Source of the DNA: Ramlibacter pallidus
GTDB taxonomy: Bacteria; Pseudomonadota; Gammaproteobacteria; Burkholderiales; Burkholderiaceae_C
Direction: 5' to 3'
NCBI RefSeq assembly: GCF_015070875.1
Contig: NZ_JADDIV010000004.1
Location: 434,001-498,000 of the forward strand
DNA: 64,000 bases
Shown: piece by piece, positions 33,469-41,459 of the stretch
Numbering within the stretch: position 1 is the stretch's first letter
Layout: every line of letters starts with the position of its first letter
The notes under the pieces: generated by a model
The model's database searches: none
Seen by the model: the letters and a program-made list of their open reading frames with translations, nothing else
Told to the model about the DNA's origin: nothing
Translations under genes and position numbers: made by a program

Positions 33469-34428
33469 TCATTTCCCGGCGTCGACCTGCTGCTGCCAGC
33501 TGGCCGTGTTTTCCTGGCCTTCCAGGAAGGGCAGGATGGTGGGCACGAGGGCGGGCGCCAGGAACAGGTCGTAGTGGGTGTGGCCGGGCAGGATCGCCAG
33601 CCGGTTCCTGGACATGTTCTCGCGGCCCCAGCCGGCGTCCTTCAGGCCGCCGCCCAGCAGCTGGTAGAACTTGACGATGTGTTCGGGCCGGTACATGTCG
33701 CTGTCACCGTACACCAGCATCACCGGCATGGCCAGCCCGCGCACGTCGTCCGCATAGTCGTAGGGCTTGCGCATGAAGGCACCCATCCGGTCGAGGAGCT
33801 TGGGGAAGTCCTGCGGCTTCGGCGCGACGGCGACGTACGACTTGTACATGGGCGTTTCCTTCATCGCGTCCGCCATGGCCGCGCCGACTTGCGCCTGCAG
33901 CGGCAGCATCTCGGGGAAGAAGCCGTCCTGCGCGTAGCCGGTGGAAACCAGCACCAGCCGCCGCACCTGTTGCGGATGCTGCACGGCCAGGCGGAAGCCG
34001 ACGCCGCCGCCCAGTGAATAGCCGACCACGTCGACCTGCTTGTGCCCGAGCTGCCGCAGGACCTGCGCCATGTCGTCGCCCATGTCGACCAGGCTGACCG
34101 GCCGGTCCGTGAGGGCGGTGCGGCCGTGGCCGTACAGGTCGACGCCGATCACCTGCCGCTTCCGGGCCAGCCGGGCGATCAGGGACGCCATCATGTCCGT
34201 GTGTCCCAGGCCGCCGTGCAGGACCAGCAGCGGCTCGCCCTTGCCGTGCACCTGGTAGTGGTAATCGACGCCGTTGGCGCGGACGAAGCCGGCCTGGATG
34301 GGCTTGCCGGCTTTCGCCGCCGCCTTCGGTGGACTGGCGGCGGAGGTCGGTTGGGACGCGGCGGGCAGGAAGGTCAGCGCCAGTCCGGCGGCGAGCAGGG
34401 TAGCGGCGAAGGTGCGAAGGGGTTGCAT
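33469..34428 (-). CDS. Exported alpha/beta hydrolase
   Basis: 319 residues from 34428 with AGGAGG upstream. Signal peptide MQPLRTFAATLLAAGLALTF (LPAASQ). Then the hydrolase: LLVLHGGLGHTDMM (oxyanion), VVGYSLGGGVGF with nucleophile Ser138, YGDSDMYRP (Asp) and LPGHTHYDLF (His). Periplasmic esterase or lipase-like activity is expected; the substrate is unknown. First gene of a two-gene unit with the RibD-like reductase. Confidence 0.9.
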   Translation of the reverse strand: MQPLRTFAATLLAAGLALTFLPAASQPTSAASPPKAAAKAGKPIQAGFVRANGVDYHYQVHGKGEPLLVLHGGLGHTDMMASLIARLARKRQVIGVDLYGHGRTALTDRPVSLVDMGDDMAQVLRQLGHKQVDVVGYSLGGGVGFRLAVQHPQQVRRLVLVSTGYAQDGFFPEMLPLQAQVGAAMADAMKETPMYKSYVAVAPKPQDFPKLLDRMGAFMRKPYDYADDVRGLAMPVMLVYGDSDMYRPEHIVKFYQLLGGGLKDAGWGRENMSRNRLAILPGHTHYDLFLAPALVPTILPFLEGQENTASWQQQVDAGK

Positions 34429-34560
34429 GGGGGCCTCCTGGAAATCGGGATGATCGGGGTGCTTGCCTTCCCACGACGAAGCAGGGGGCGCGGAATCGAC
34501 ACGGGCCCAGGTCATCCGGCCCACGCCGAAGGGATCTGGCGCCGCCGGTAGACTCGGCCC

Positions 34561-35313
34561 ATGGTTTCGAGATCGGCGATCGCCTCGTTCCGTGCCGAGG
34601 TGACGGCGCTCGTGCGGCAGCCGCTGTTCCGCGAAGGCGCCGTGGAAGCCATCCCGATGGCGATCGGCATCGCCGCCTGGGGCCTGGTGGCCGGGGTCGC
34701 CATGGCCAAGAGCGGGATGGGCGTGCCCCTGGCCATCTTCATGTCGCTGGTCGTCTACGCCGGCTCGGCACAGATCGCCTCGCTGCCCCTGATCGCTTCG
34801 GGCGCGCCGATGTGGGTCGTCTGGGCCACGACGCTGTGCGTCAGCCTGCGCTTCATGGCCTTCAGCTTCCACTACCGGCCGTACTTCATGCATCTGTCGC
34901 GACGGCAACGGGCTGCGCTCAGCTTCCTCATGGGCGACAGCAGCTTCGCGCTGTTCATCCGCCGCTTTCCCGAGCCGCTGCCCGGGCCGAGGTACCAGGA
35001 CTATTTCCTGGGCAGCGCGCTCGTCACCTTCGCCGTCTGGGAAGTCTCCATCATCACCGGCATCGTCATGGGGCACGGCATCCCGCCGTCCTGGAACCTG
35101 GGCTTCGCCGGCACCATGGCGCTGCTGGCCCTGACGTGCACGCAGCTGCGCCAGCCCGTCACCTGGGCGGCCGCGGTGGTCGCCGCCTGCGCCGCGGTCG
35201 CGGCCTACGCGCTGCCGCTGAAGCTGAACATCATCGTCGCCATCGCGGCCGCCGTCGCGGTCGGCGTGCTGGCGGACAGGGCGTTTCCCGGCCGCGGAGG
35301 TGGCCGGCCGTGA
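34561..35313 (+). CDS. azlC: AzlC-family amino acid exporter, large subunit
   Basis: 250 residues with about seven hydrophobic segments. AzlC markers: FREGAVEAIPMAIGIAAWGL, VVYAGSAQIASLPLIASGAP, SLRFMAFSFHYRPYF and FLMGDSSFALF. With AzlD it forms a BrnFE-like exporter of branched-chain amino acids or similar compounds. It overlaps azlD by 4 bases. Divergent from the hydrolase operon. Confidence 0.94.
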   Translation: MVSRSAIASFRAEVTALVRQPLFREGAVEAIPMAIGIAAWGLVAGVAMAKSGMGVPLAIFMSLVVYAGSAQIASLPLIASGAPMWVVWATTLCVSLRFMAFSFHYRPYFMHLSRRQRAALSFLMGDSSFALFIRRFPEPLPGPRYQDYFLGSALVTFAVWEVSIITGIVMGHGIPPSWNLGFAGTMALLALTCTQLRQPVTWAAAVVAACAAVAAYALPLKLNIIVAIAAAVAVGVLADRAFPGRGGGRP

Positions 35314-35639
35314 GCGCGGGAGAGATCTTCGTCACAACCCTGGGGATGGCCCTGATCGCGTTCGCGTGCCGCGCCTTCTTCCTGCTGCCGAAGCAGGACC
35401 TGCCGATGCCGGCCTGGCTGCGCGAAGGCCTGCGCTACGCACCGGTCGCGGCGCTGGCGGCGGTGGTCGCGCCGGAACTGGTGCTGACGCAAGGCCACCT
35501 CGTCGAGACCTGGCGCGACGCCCGCATCTTCGGCGCGCTGGCCGGCCTGGCGTTCTACGCCTGGCGCCGCAGCCTGTTCGGGACGATCGTCTGCGGCACC
35601 GGCGTGATGCTGGCCCTGCGCTTCGGCCTGGGCTGGTAG
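35310..35639 (+). CDS. azlD: AzlD-family amino acid exporter, small subunit
   Basis: 109 residues, GTG start within the stop of azlC (GTGA). Three to four hydrophobic segments: FVTTLGMALIAFACRAFFLL, LRYAPVAALAAVVAPELVL and FGTIVCGTGVMLALRFGLGW. Length and order match AzlD. It ends 4 bases before a convergent gene. Confidence 0.93.
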   Translation: MSAGEIFVTTLGMALIAFACRAFFLLPKQDLPMPAWLREGLRYAPVAALAAVVAPELVLTQGHLVETWRDARIFGALAGLAFYAWRRSLFGTIVCGTGVMLALRFGLGW

Positions 35640-35643
35640 CGGG

Positions 35644-36276
35644 CTACAGCGGGTTCGGGCCGTCGAACACGACGCGGATGGGACGCGCGTCCTTCCGGCC
35701 CTGCTCCAGCATCCACTTGCGCGCGAACTCCACGACCGTGCGCTCCGCGTTCTGCCGCTGCGCGTCGAGGTAGGCCGGGCTCGCGCCGCGCTGGGCGAGC
35801 TCGGGGCCAAGGTGGCGCACGGCGTTCTCCCGGTTCGGTGCCGCGCCGGGCGAGAACACGCTCTGTTCGGTGGTGACGATCTCCATGCTGCCCGTGTCGA
35901 ACGCCACCGGCGCCTGGAGCTGCAGCGGCGGCACGGTCAGCTTGTAGCGATCGCCTTCCGGCTCCAGCTTCCATCGCTCGGCCAGCGGGATGCGGAACAC
36001 GAACTGCGCTTTCACGCGCACCCTGGAGATCGTCTTCGGCAGCCCGCTGCAGTCGACGAAGGGGCAAGCCCATGCGGTTTGCCAGGCGAACTCCTCGACC
36101 TTGCGCATCTCCGCGACCTGCAGGAAGCCGCCCGGCGTGCGGATGAATTCCACGCGCGCGGGATCGAGGGTCGCGACCGCTTCGCCGCGCGTCGTGAACC
36201 CTCCGCCCAGGTACCCAGCCCCCAGCGCGGCGGCCACTGCCACGGCGGCCAGCGTGAGGGAGGTCCGGTGCTTCAT
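35644..36276 (-). CDS. Membrane-anchored or secreted hypothetical protein
   Basis: 210 residues. An N-terminal hydrophobic segment (LTLAAVAVAAALGAGYLGGG) without a clear cleavage site suggests a signal anchor. The rest is strand-rich (AQFVFRIPLAERWKL; YKLTVPPLQLQAPVAFDTGS) with a C-terminal helix (NAERTVVEFARKWMLEQ). Two cysteines, CPFVDC, could form a disulfide. A resemblance to DUF4230-type proteins is possible but weak. Convergent with azlD. Confidence 0.65.
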   Translation of the reverse strand: MKHRTSLTLAAVAVAAALGAGYLGGGFTTRGEAVATLDPARVEFIRTPGGFLQVAEMRKVEEFAWQTAWACPFVDCSGLPKTISRVRVKAQFVFRIPLAERWKLEPEGDRYKLTVPPLQLQAPVAFDTGSMEIVTTEQSVFSPGAAPNRENAVRHLGPELAQRGASPAYLDAQRQNAERTVVEFARKWMLEQGRKDARPIRVVFDGPNPL

Positions 36277-36327
36277 GGTGCGAGGTCGAGGGGAGGGCTT
36301 CCGGCATTCTCGCCCAAGGGCCCCGGC

Positions 36328-37227
36328 TCAGGCAGGCTGGCCGGCGACCTCGGCATAGGCGGCCGCGAAGCGGCCCCGCGCGAAAGCGTCGAGCGTGGTC
36401 GGCTGCACCTCCGCGGGGGCGACGGCCAGCGACCCGAGCGGCGACGTCGACAGCCACGCGGCCAGCGCTTCGAGCTGGTCGGCGGCATCGGCGGAGAAGC
36501 CCTGTTCGCGCAGCATCGCCTTGGTATCCGCACCGGAGGTTTGCACGTACTGCAGGCCCGGCTTGCCGATGGCGCTGCCGAGGAGGGCGGCCGCTTCGCG
36601 CAGGGTGACGCTGCCCGGTGCATGCAGCACGAGCACTCCGCGATGCTGCGGCGTCACCAGCTCGCGGGCGGCGACGGCCGCGATGTCGGCGGTGGCCACC
36701 ATCGGGATGCGGGCCTCGGGGGACTCCATGCCGGGCAGGGCGTCCATCGCCGCGACCGCGCCGGTCAGCGGCAGCAGGTTCTCCATGAAGGAGCCGGGCC
36801 GCAGGTGCAGCAGGTCGAGCCCGTCGATGGCGTCCAGGCGGCGTTCCTGCGCGTGCAGTCCCGCGATGGGGCCCGTGCCGCTCGGCAGCTCCGCGCCGAC
36901 GCTGGACAGGTTGACGACGCGCCGCACGCCGGCCGCCCGCAGCGCCTGGGCGACGGCCGTGCCGATGCGGTCCTGCGCCGCGCGCATGTCCGGTTCGGCG
37001 TAGCAGGGCGGGGTCATGGTGTAGACGGCCGTGGCGCCGGCGAACGCGCGCTGCAGGAAGGCGGCGTCCGTGGGGTCGCCGGCGGCGACCTGGGCCCCGG
37101 CCGCCTGCAGCGGTGCCAGCGCGCCGGCACTGCGGCCGACGACGCGGACGGCGTGGCCGCCGGCCAGCAGCAGCAGGCGGGCGAGCTGGGAAGTGATCTG
37201 GCCGTTGGAGCCGAGGAGGACGAACAT
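36328..37227 (-). CDS. NmrA/atypical-SDR NAD(P)-binding protein
   Basis: 299 residues. Rossmann start MFVLLGSNGQITSQLARLLL with a GxxGxxxxxL-type loop, then VRVVGRS, VNLSSVGAE, a LHLRPGSFMENLL segment and MVATADIAAVAARELVTPQH, as in NmrA-like quinone reductase or redox-sensor proteins. No catalytic YxxxK is evident. Divergent from a LysR regulator that probably controls it. Confidence 0.92.
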   Translation of the reverse strand: MFVLLGSNGQITSQLARLLLLAGGHAVRVVGRSAGALAPLQAAGAQVAAGDPTDAAFLQRAFAGATAVYTMTPPCYAEPDMRAAQDRIGTAVAQALRAAGVRRVVNLSSVGAELPSGTGPIAGLHAQERRLDAIDGLDLLHLRPGSFMENLLPLTGAVAAMDALPGMESPEARIPMVATADIAAVAARELVTPQHRGVLVLHAPGSVTLREAAALLGSAIGKPGLQYVQTSGADTKAMLREQGFSADAADQLEALAAWLSTSPLGSLAVAPAEVQPTTLDAFARGRFAAAYAEVAGQPA

Positions 37228-37327
37228 GATGCGGTTCCTTTCGTGGTGAGGTGCCTGGATGTTGCGCGTCCTGGCCGTCCGGAAAAAGGTGCCGAATGGG
37301 AATTGATTGTTCAGCGATACTGGACGC

Positions 37328-38221
37328 ATGAACCTCGCCCGCCTGGAAGTGTTCGTCACGGTCTGCGCCACTCGCAGCTTCACCCGCGCCGCCGACCAGC
37401 TCGCCATCACGAAGTCCGCCGCCAGCCAGCAGGTGGCCACGCTGGAGCGCGAACTCGGCGTGCAGCTGCTGCACCGGTCGACCCGCAACCTGGCGCCCAC
37501 CGATGCCGGCGCCGCGCTGCTGGAAGAGGGCCAGGCGCTGCTGGACCAGGCCCAGCGCCTGGCGGAACGCACCATGCGGCAGGCCGCGCAGCTCTCGGGC
37601 GTGCTGCGGGTCACGTCTTCGGAGGACACCGCCGTCGCGGTGGCGGCCGTCATCGCCGACTACCTGCGGCTGCATCCCGGAATGCAGGTCGAGTACCGGC
37701 CCAGCGACCGGCTGCTCGACCTGGTGGCGGACGGCCTGGACCTGAGCCTGCGCGCGACGACGCGGCGCGACTCGAGCCTGCGCGCCGTGACGCTGGCCGA
37801 GTACGACGTCTGGTGCGTGGCGTCGCCGCAGTACCTGCGCGAGCGCGGCACGCCGCGGCGGCTGGCCGAGCTGGCCTCGCATGCGTGGATCGCCTTCACG
37901 CTGATCCCCCATCCCTGGACGCTGCAGACCCGCGACGGCAAGCAGTCGGTCCGCTTCCAGCGCACGGTCAGCACCTCCAGCTCCGCGGGCGGACGCGCGC
38001 TGGCGCTGGCCGGCGCGGGGCTGTTCGCCGGACCGCGGTTCATCGTGGAAGCCGAGGTCGACGCCGGGCGCCTGGTGCGCATCCTGCCCACGCTGAAGCT
38101 CCCGGTGGTGACGCTCTACGCCGCCTGGCCGGGGCGGGGCGAGCCGCCGACCAAGACGCGCGAGTTCATCGAGCTGGCCAAGGCGAGGCTGGGACGGGGT
38201 CCGAAACCGGCGCCCCAATGA
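37328..38221 (+). CDS. LysR-family transcriptional regulator
   Basis: 297 residues from the ATG at 37328. HTH: LEVFVTVCATRSFTRAADQL, ITKSAASQQVATLERELGVQ, then the effector domain (GVLRVTSSEDTAVAVAAVIA onward; LRATTRRDSSLRAVTLAEYD). This is the CrgA-like subgroup often paired with a divergent reductase gene. The 100-base gap to the NmrA-like gene contains GAA-TTGATTG-TTC, a weak dyad. Confidence 0.92.
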   Translation: MNLARLEVFVTVCATRSFTRAADQLAITKSAASQQVATLERELGVQLLHRSTRNLAPTDAGAALLEEGQALLDQAQRLAERTMRQAAQLSGVLRVTSSEDTAVAVAAVIADYLRLHPGMQVEYRPSDRLLDLVADGLDLSLRATTRRDSSLRAVTLAEYDVWCVASPQYLRERGTPRRLAELASHAWIAFTLIPHPWTLQTRDGKQSVRFQRTVSTSSSAGGRALALAGAGLFAGPRFIVEAEVDAGRLVRILPTLKLPVVTLYAAWPGRGEPPTKTREFIELAKARLGRGPKPAPQ

Positions 38222-38265
38222 CGCCGGACCATGCGCTACCCTTGGCGTTTTTCGGAAGCACGACC

Positions 38266-38541
38266 ATGAACGAGCCCAGCGAAAGCACACCGGTCACGCG
38301 CGCGGAGGTCATGGCGGCCCTGGACGGGTGCGGCCAGGCGGTGGGCTTCGCGCTGGCGGGCGCGCTGAACACGGCCGGGGCCGACCGCAGCCGCGTCCTG
38401 TCGATCGCGGAGAGCCTGCAGACGCTCACGGTCGATGGCCGCTTCCCCGGGCCGGCGGGACACTGCATGGACGGGATCGTGCAGGGCATGCAGGCCTACC
38501 TCATTGCCGGCGTGAAGGACGAGGGCGCGCCCCTGCTGTAG
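38266..38541 (+). CDS. Small hypothetical protein
   Basis: 91 residues from the ATG at 38266, 44 bases after the LysR stop. Mostly helical, one Cys early (LDGCGQAVGFALAGALN) and one late (GHCMDGIVQGMQAYLIAG). No signal peptide, no family recognised. Coding is supported only by position, frame and composition. It is convergent with the cupin gene; CCCCCGGGGG at 38542-38551 follows its stop. Confidence 0.5.
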   Translation: MNEPSESTPVTRAEVMAALDGCGQAVGFALAGALNTAGADRSRVLSIAESLQTLTVDGRFPGPAGHCMDGIVQGMQAYLIAGVKDEGAPLL

Positions 38542-38570
38542 CCCCCGGGGGCGACGGCGCGCAGGCGGCC

Positions 38571-39086
38571 TCAGGCAGGCGTGTCCGTCACCGCTTCGTA
38601 CACGCCGCGCCGGACCCGCTCCAGGTTGACGCCCTCGATGCGGATCAGGCGCGACGCGCCCGCACGGCTCGGCGCATGGATGTCGCCCTCGTTGTAGAGG
38701 TGCGCGGTGCCCGGCGTGAGCTTGTATTCGCGCACCTTCCGCACCTTGGCGCGGCCGCCGGTCGCAACGGTCCCGACCGGGACCCAGTCGCTCATGGTCG
38801 TTTCGCCGTCGGCCTGCCCGTAGATGGCCCACGAGGGCCCGTGGTCGTGCGGCCCGCCGTCGCGCGCGTCCGTGTAGCGGTGCGCGAGGATGCAGAAGCC
38901 CAGTTGCGGATCTTCGTGCAGCACCTTGCGCTCGGGTGTCGTGGCGTCGAAGGCGCTCTCGACGAACGCGCGGTCCTGCAAGGCTTCGCCGAGGAGGGCG
39001 GCGACCCGCGCGCGGCCGCAGGGCGTGCCGTCTTCCTGGAGGATCGCGCGCACGCGCGCCGCAAAGGCCTGGAGGGTGAGGGACAT
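38571..39086 (-). CDS. Cupin-fold, cysteine-dioxygenase-like protein
   Basis: 171 residues from 39086. The N-terminal half is helical (LQAFAARVRAILQEDG; RVAALLGEALQDRAFVES). A cupin core follows with GGPHDHGPSWAIYGQADGE (two metal histidines) and GTAHLYNEGDIHAPS (third). This pattern is seen in cysteine-dioxygenase-related proteins of unknown substrate. It is read from a promoter with a 19-base spacer shared with a divergent MerR-type gene, so it is probably induced by that regulator. Confidence 0.85.
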   Translation of the reverse strand: MSLTLQAFAARVRAILQEDGTPCGRARVAALLGEALQDRAFVESAFDATTPERKVLHEDPQLGFCILAHRYTDARDGGPHDHGPSWAIYGQADGETTMSDWVPVGTVATGGRAKVRKVREYKLTPGTAHLYNEGDIHAPSRAGASRLIRIEGVNLERVRRGVYEAVTDTPA

Positions 39087-39123
39087 AGAGGCTCCTGTGT
39101 TGACCGGAAGGGAAGGTGCGGCG

Positions 39124-39154
39124 AGCATAGGAATTCAAGTCGACTTGAAGTCAA
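39124..39154 (-). promoter_or_regulatory. MerR/SoxR-type promoter for the cupin gene
   Basis: On the minus strand: -35 TTGACT (39149-39154), exactly 19 bases, then -10 TATGCT (39124-39129). The spacer region holds the perfect 16-base palindrome TTCAAGTCGACTTGAA (39134-39149). The dyad closely resembles the SoxR box core (TCAAG...CTTGA), and the over-long spacer marks a promoter activated by a MerR-family protein. Confidence 0.8.
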
Positions 39155-39165
39155 GGGGTGGCGGC

Positions 39166-39594
39166 ATGGACATCGCGGAAGTGGCACGGCGCTCGGGCAT
39201 CGCGGCCTCGACGCTGCGCTACTACGAGGAGAAGGGGCTGATCGCATCGGTCGGCCGGCAGGGCCTGCGACGCGTGTTCCCCGCCGGCGTGCTGGACCAG
39301 CTGGCGCTGGTCGCGCTGGCGCAGACGGCCGGGTTCTCCCTCGACGAGATCCGCTCCATGTTCTCGCCCGAGGGGCGCCCGGACATCGACCGCCGAAGGC
39401 TGGAGGCGAAGGCCGACGAGATCGACCGGACGGTGCGGCGGCTGCAGGCGGTGAGCAGGAGCCTGCGCCATGCGGCCGTGTGCCCCGCGCCCAGCCACAT
39501 GGAGTGCCCGACGTTCCGGCGCCTGCTGCAGGCGGCCTCGGCCGCTCCCCGCCCGGCGGCCCGCAGGAAGCCGGTGCCGGCCCGCCGGACGTGA
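39166..39594 (+). CDS. MerR-family regulator with C-terminal cysteines
   Basis: 142 residues. MerR winged helix (DIAEVARRSGIAASTLRYYE; GLRRVFPAGVLDQLALVALA) and dimer helix (AKADEIDRTVRRLQAVSRSL). The tail carries HAAVCPAPSHMECPTFRRLL, with Cys106 and Cys114 plus His102 and His111. These could bind a metal or act as a redox switch, though the SoxR iron-sulfur spacing is not matched. It faces the cupin gene over a perfect MerR-type promoter, which it most likely controls. Confidence 0.92.
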   Translation: MDIAEVARRSGIAASTLRYYEEKGLIASVGRQGLRRVFPAGVLDQLALVALAQTAGFSLDEIRSMFSPEGRPDIDRRRLEAKADEIDRTVRRLQAVSRSLRHAAVCPAPSHMECPTFRRLLQAASAAPRPAARRKPVPARRT

Positions 39595-39631
39595 ACGCGC
39601 CGGGCCGTGCGCCTGGCCAGGCGCCGAGGGA

Positions 39632-39658
39632 GCGCAGGGTGCGCAGGGTGCGCAGGCA
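39632..39658. repeat. Three 9-base tandem repeats
   Basis: GCGCAGGGT at 39632-39640 and 39641-39649, then GCGCAGGCA at 39650-39658. The run lies in the 76-base gap between the convergent MerR and PACE genes. It looks like a simple slippage repeat with no evident role. Confidence 0.7.
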
Positions 39659-39670
39659 GGGGGTGCGGGG

Positions 39671-40096
39671 CTATCGTGGCTGGGCCGACAGCGGCAGGCC
39701 GAACACGCGGTCGAACGCCAGGTTGAACAGGAAGGCGTACACGAGGAAGAACACGATCATGGCGGCGTTGAGCAGCAGCGCGGCCAGCAGGCTGACCCCC
39801 AGCACCCACGCGAACAGCGGCACCAGCATGACGACGAGCCCGGCTTCGAAGCCGACCGCATGGACGACGCGCCGCAGCAGGCTGCGGCCCTTGCGGACTT
39901 GCCGCGCTTCCCATTGCTCGAACAGGCTGTTGTAGACGTAGTTCCAGGCCATCGCGATCGCGGACGACGCCGCGGCCGTGAGGCCCGCGGTCACCACCGG
40001 GCTGTCGGACAGCCACCGCAACAGCGTGCTCGCCAGCACGATGGCCAGCAGCTCGAACGAAACGACGTAGACGACCTTGCGCTTGAATCCCTGCAC
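39671..40096 (-). CDS. PACE-family multidrug/biocide efflux protein
   Basis: 141 residues, GTG start at 40096. Four membrane helices in two tandem BTP domains. Family markers: KRKVVYVVSFELLAIVLAST with Glu15 in the first helix, AMAWNYVYNSLFEQWEARQV at the end of the second, and the related VVHAVGFEAGLVVMLVPLFA and LLNAAMIVFFLVYAFLFNLA in the second half. Acinetobacter AceI, of the same family, exports chlorhexidine. The substrate here is not known. It may be the last gene after the kinase/regulator unit (28-base gap). Confidence 0.93.
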   Translation of the reverse strand: MQGFKRKVVYVVSFELLAIVLASTLLRWLSDSPVVTAGLTAAASSAIAMAWNYVYNSLFEQWEARQVRKGRSLLRRVVHAVGFEAGLVVMLVPLFAWVLGVSLLAALLLNAAMIVFFLVYAFLFNLAFDRVFGLPLSAQPR

Positions 40097-40124
40097 CGGG
40101 CCATTCTAGGTGCGCGATGCGGGT

Positions 40125-41459
40125 TCAATCCTTTCCCGGACGCGCCCGCGCGGCCAAGGGCAGGCGCACGCGCGCGCAGGTCCTGCCCGGCTCCCCGCCA
40201 AGGCTCAGCTCCCCGCCATGCCGCCGCACGATGCGGTCGACGATGGCCAGCCCGAGGCCGGCGCCCGCGACGCCGCTGCGGGCGCTGTCGCCCCGACGGA
40301 AGGGCTGCTTCAGTTCCTCGGCACGGCCCGGCGGGAAGCCGTCGCCCGCATCGCAGACGTCCAGCCAGGCGTGGGTCGCGTCGCTGCCGACCCGCATCGC
40401 CACGGGCGGGCGGCCATGGCGGAAGGCGTTCTCCACCAGGTTGCCCGCGGCGCGCAGCATGGCCGCTTCGTGCACGGCGGCGACGGGCTGCGGCCCGCCT
40501 TCCAGGCGGATGGTGCGCCCATGGTCGGCCTGCGCGGCGCGGACCTGCTGCGCCAGCGACCACAGGTCGACCGGCGCGGTCGCGGCCAGGGCGTCGTCGC
40601 GCGCGAAGTCGAGGAACTGGGAAACGATGCCGTCCATTTCCCCGATGCTGCGCCGCATGCTCGCCAGCAGCTCCTCGTCGAGGCGACCGTCGGCGAGCTC
40701 CACGCCGAGCCGCAACTTGGTCAGCGGGGTGCGCAGGTCGTGGGACACGCCCGCCAGCATCACCGCGCGATCGCGCTCCGCCTGCGCGAGCCCGTGCACC
40801 ATCGCATTGAAGCTGCGGCTCACCGTGGCGATCTCGCGCGGGCCGTCCTCGGGCAGGGGCGGGGGCATGTCGCCGGCGCCGACGCGCCGCGCCGCCTGCT
40901 CCACGTTCGCCAGCGGCCGTCCCACCCGGCGCAGCATCCACAGGGCCAGCAGCAGGGCCAGCAGCGCGCTCGCCGAGGTCGCGATCACCCATGCCCCGCT
41001 GAACTCGCGGACCACCCGCAACCCCGGCAGCACCAGCCAGTGGTCCACGCCATCGACGGCCATCCGCAGTTCCAGGCGGCCGTTCTCCTGGCGGCGCCAC
41101 TGCACCGGCCCGCCGTCGTCCAGGCGGTCGGAGATCGCCTGGACGAACCCGGCTTCCATGGGGCTCAGGGGACGGGCGGCCCGCGCGTGCGGCACCTGCA
41201 GTGCGGCCGCTTCGGTCTCCGCGCGGAGTTCGCGGTCGTTGAAGGCCCGGACGTAGGCCTCGCGCTGTTCCGGCGGCAGCGCCGCCAGCCCGGCCCGCAG
41301 CGCCTGCGCGGTGTGCGCCGTGCTTTCCGCCGCCTGCGCCAGGCGGGGCCGCAGCACCAGTTCCCGCAGCAGCACGGCGGCCATCACCTGGCCCAGGACC
41401 ACGAGCAGCACCATCAGGAGCGCATAGCGCCCGCGCAGGCTGGCGGGCAGCAGCGTCAT
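40125..41459 (-). CDS. Sensor histidine kinase (EnvZ type)
   Basis: 444 residues from 41459. Membrane helices at about 12-32 and 155-177 enclose a periplasmic domain; a HAMP domain follows (MLRRVGRPLANVEQAARRVG). The H-box is GVSHDLRTPLTKLRLGVEL with His240, and the ATPase part has LVENAFRHG (N-box), DAGDGFP and GAGLGLAIVDRI. The opening, the short FARDD linker and overall size are EnvZ-like. It overlaps the OmpR-like gene by 4 bases and is second in the operon. Confidence 0.93.
   Translation of the reverse strand: MTLLPASLRGRYALLMVLLVVLGQVMAAVLLRELVLRPRLAQAAESTAHTAQALRAGLAALPPEQREAYVRAFNDRELRAETEAAALQVPHARAARPLSPMEAGFVQAISDRLDDGGPVQWRRQENGRLELRMAVDGVDHWLVLPGLRVVREFSGAWVIATSASALLALLLALWMLRRVGRPLANVEQAARRVGAGDMPPPLPEDGPREIATVSRSFNAMVHGLAQAERDRAVMLAGVSHDLRTPLTKLRLGVELADGRLDEELLASMRRSIGEMDGIVSQFLDFARDDALAATAPVDLWSLAQQVRAAQADHGRTIRLEGGPQPVAAVHEAAMLRAAGNLVENAFRHGRPPVAMRVGSDATHAWLDVCDAGDGFPPGRAEELKQPFRRGDSARSGVAGAGLGLAIVDRIVRRHGGELSLGGEPGRTCARVRLPLAARARPGKD

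Noticed and set aside
35555..38290. A 911-codon minus-strand open frame and a 909-codon plus-strand frame (35812-38541)
   Set aside because: Both are GC shadows of the NmrA-like, LysR and unknown genes; no domain is seen, except that the last 91 codons of the plus frame form the small protein at 38266.
38542..38551. CCCCCGGGGG as a terminator between convergent genes
   Set aside because: It has no loop, so it cannot form a hairpin of useful size; it is more likely chance in GC-rich sequence.
39632..39658. Short tandem repeat as a CRISPR or integration site
   Set aside because: Only three 9-base units with no spacers, no cas genes and no integrase nearby.
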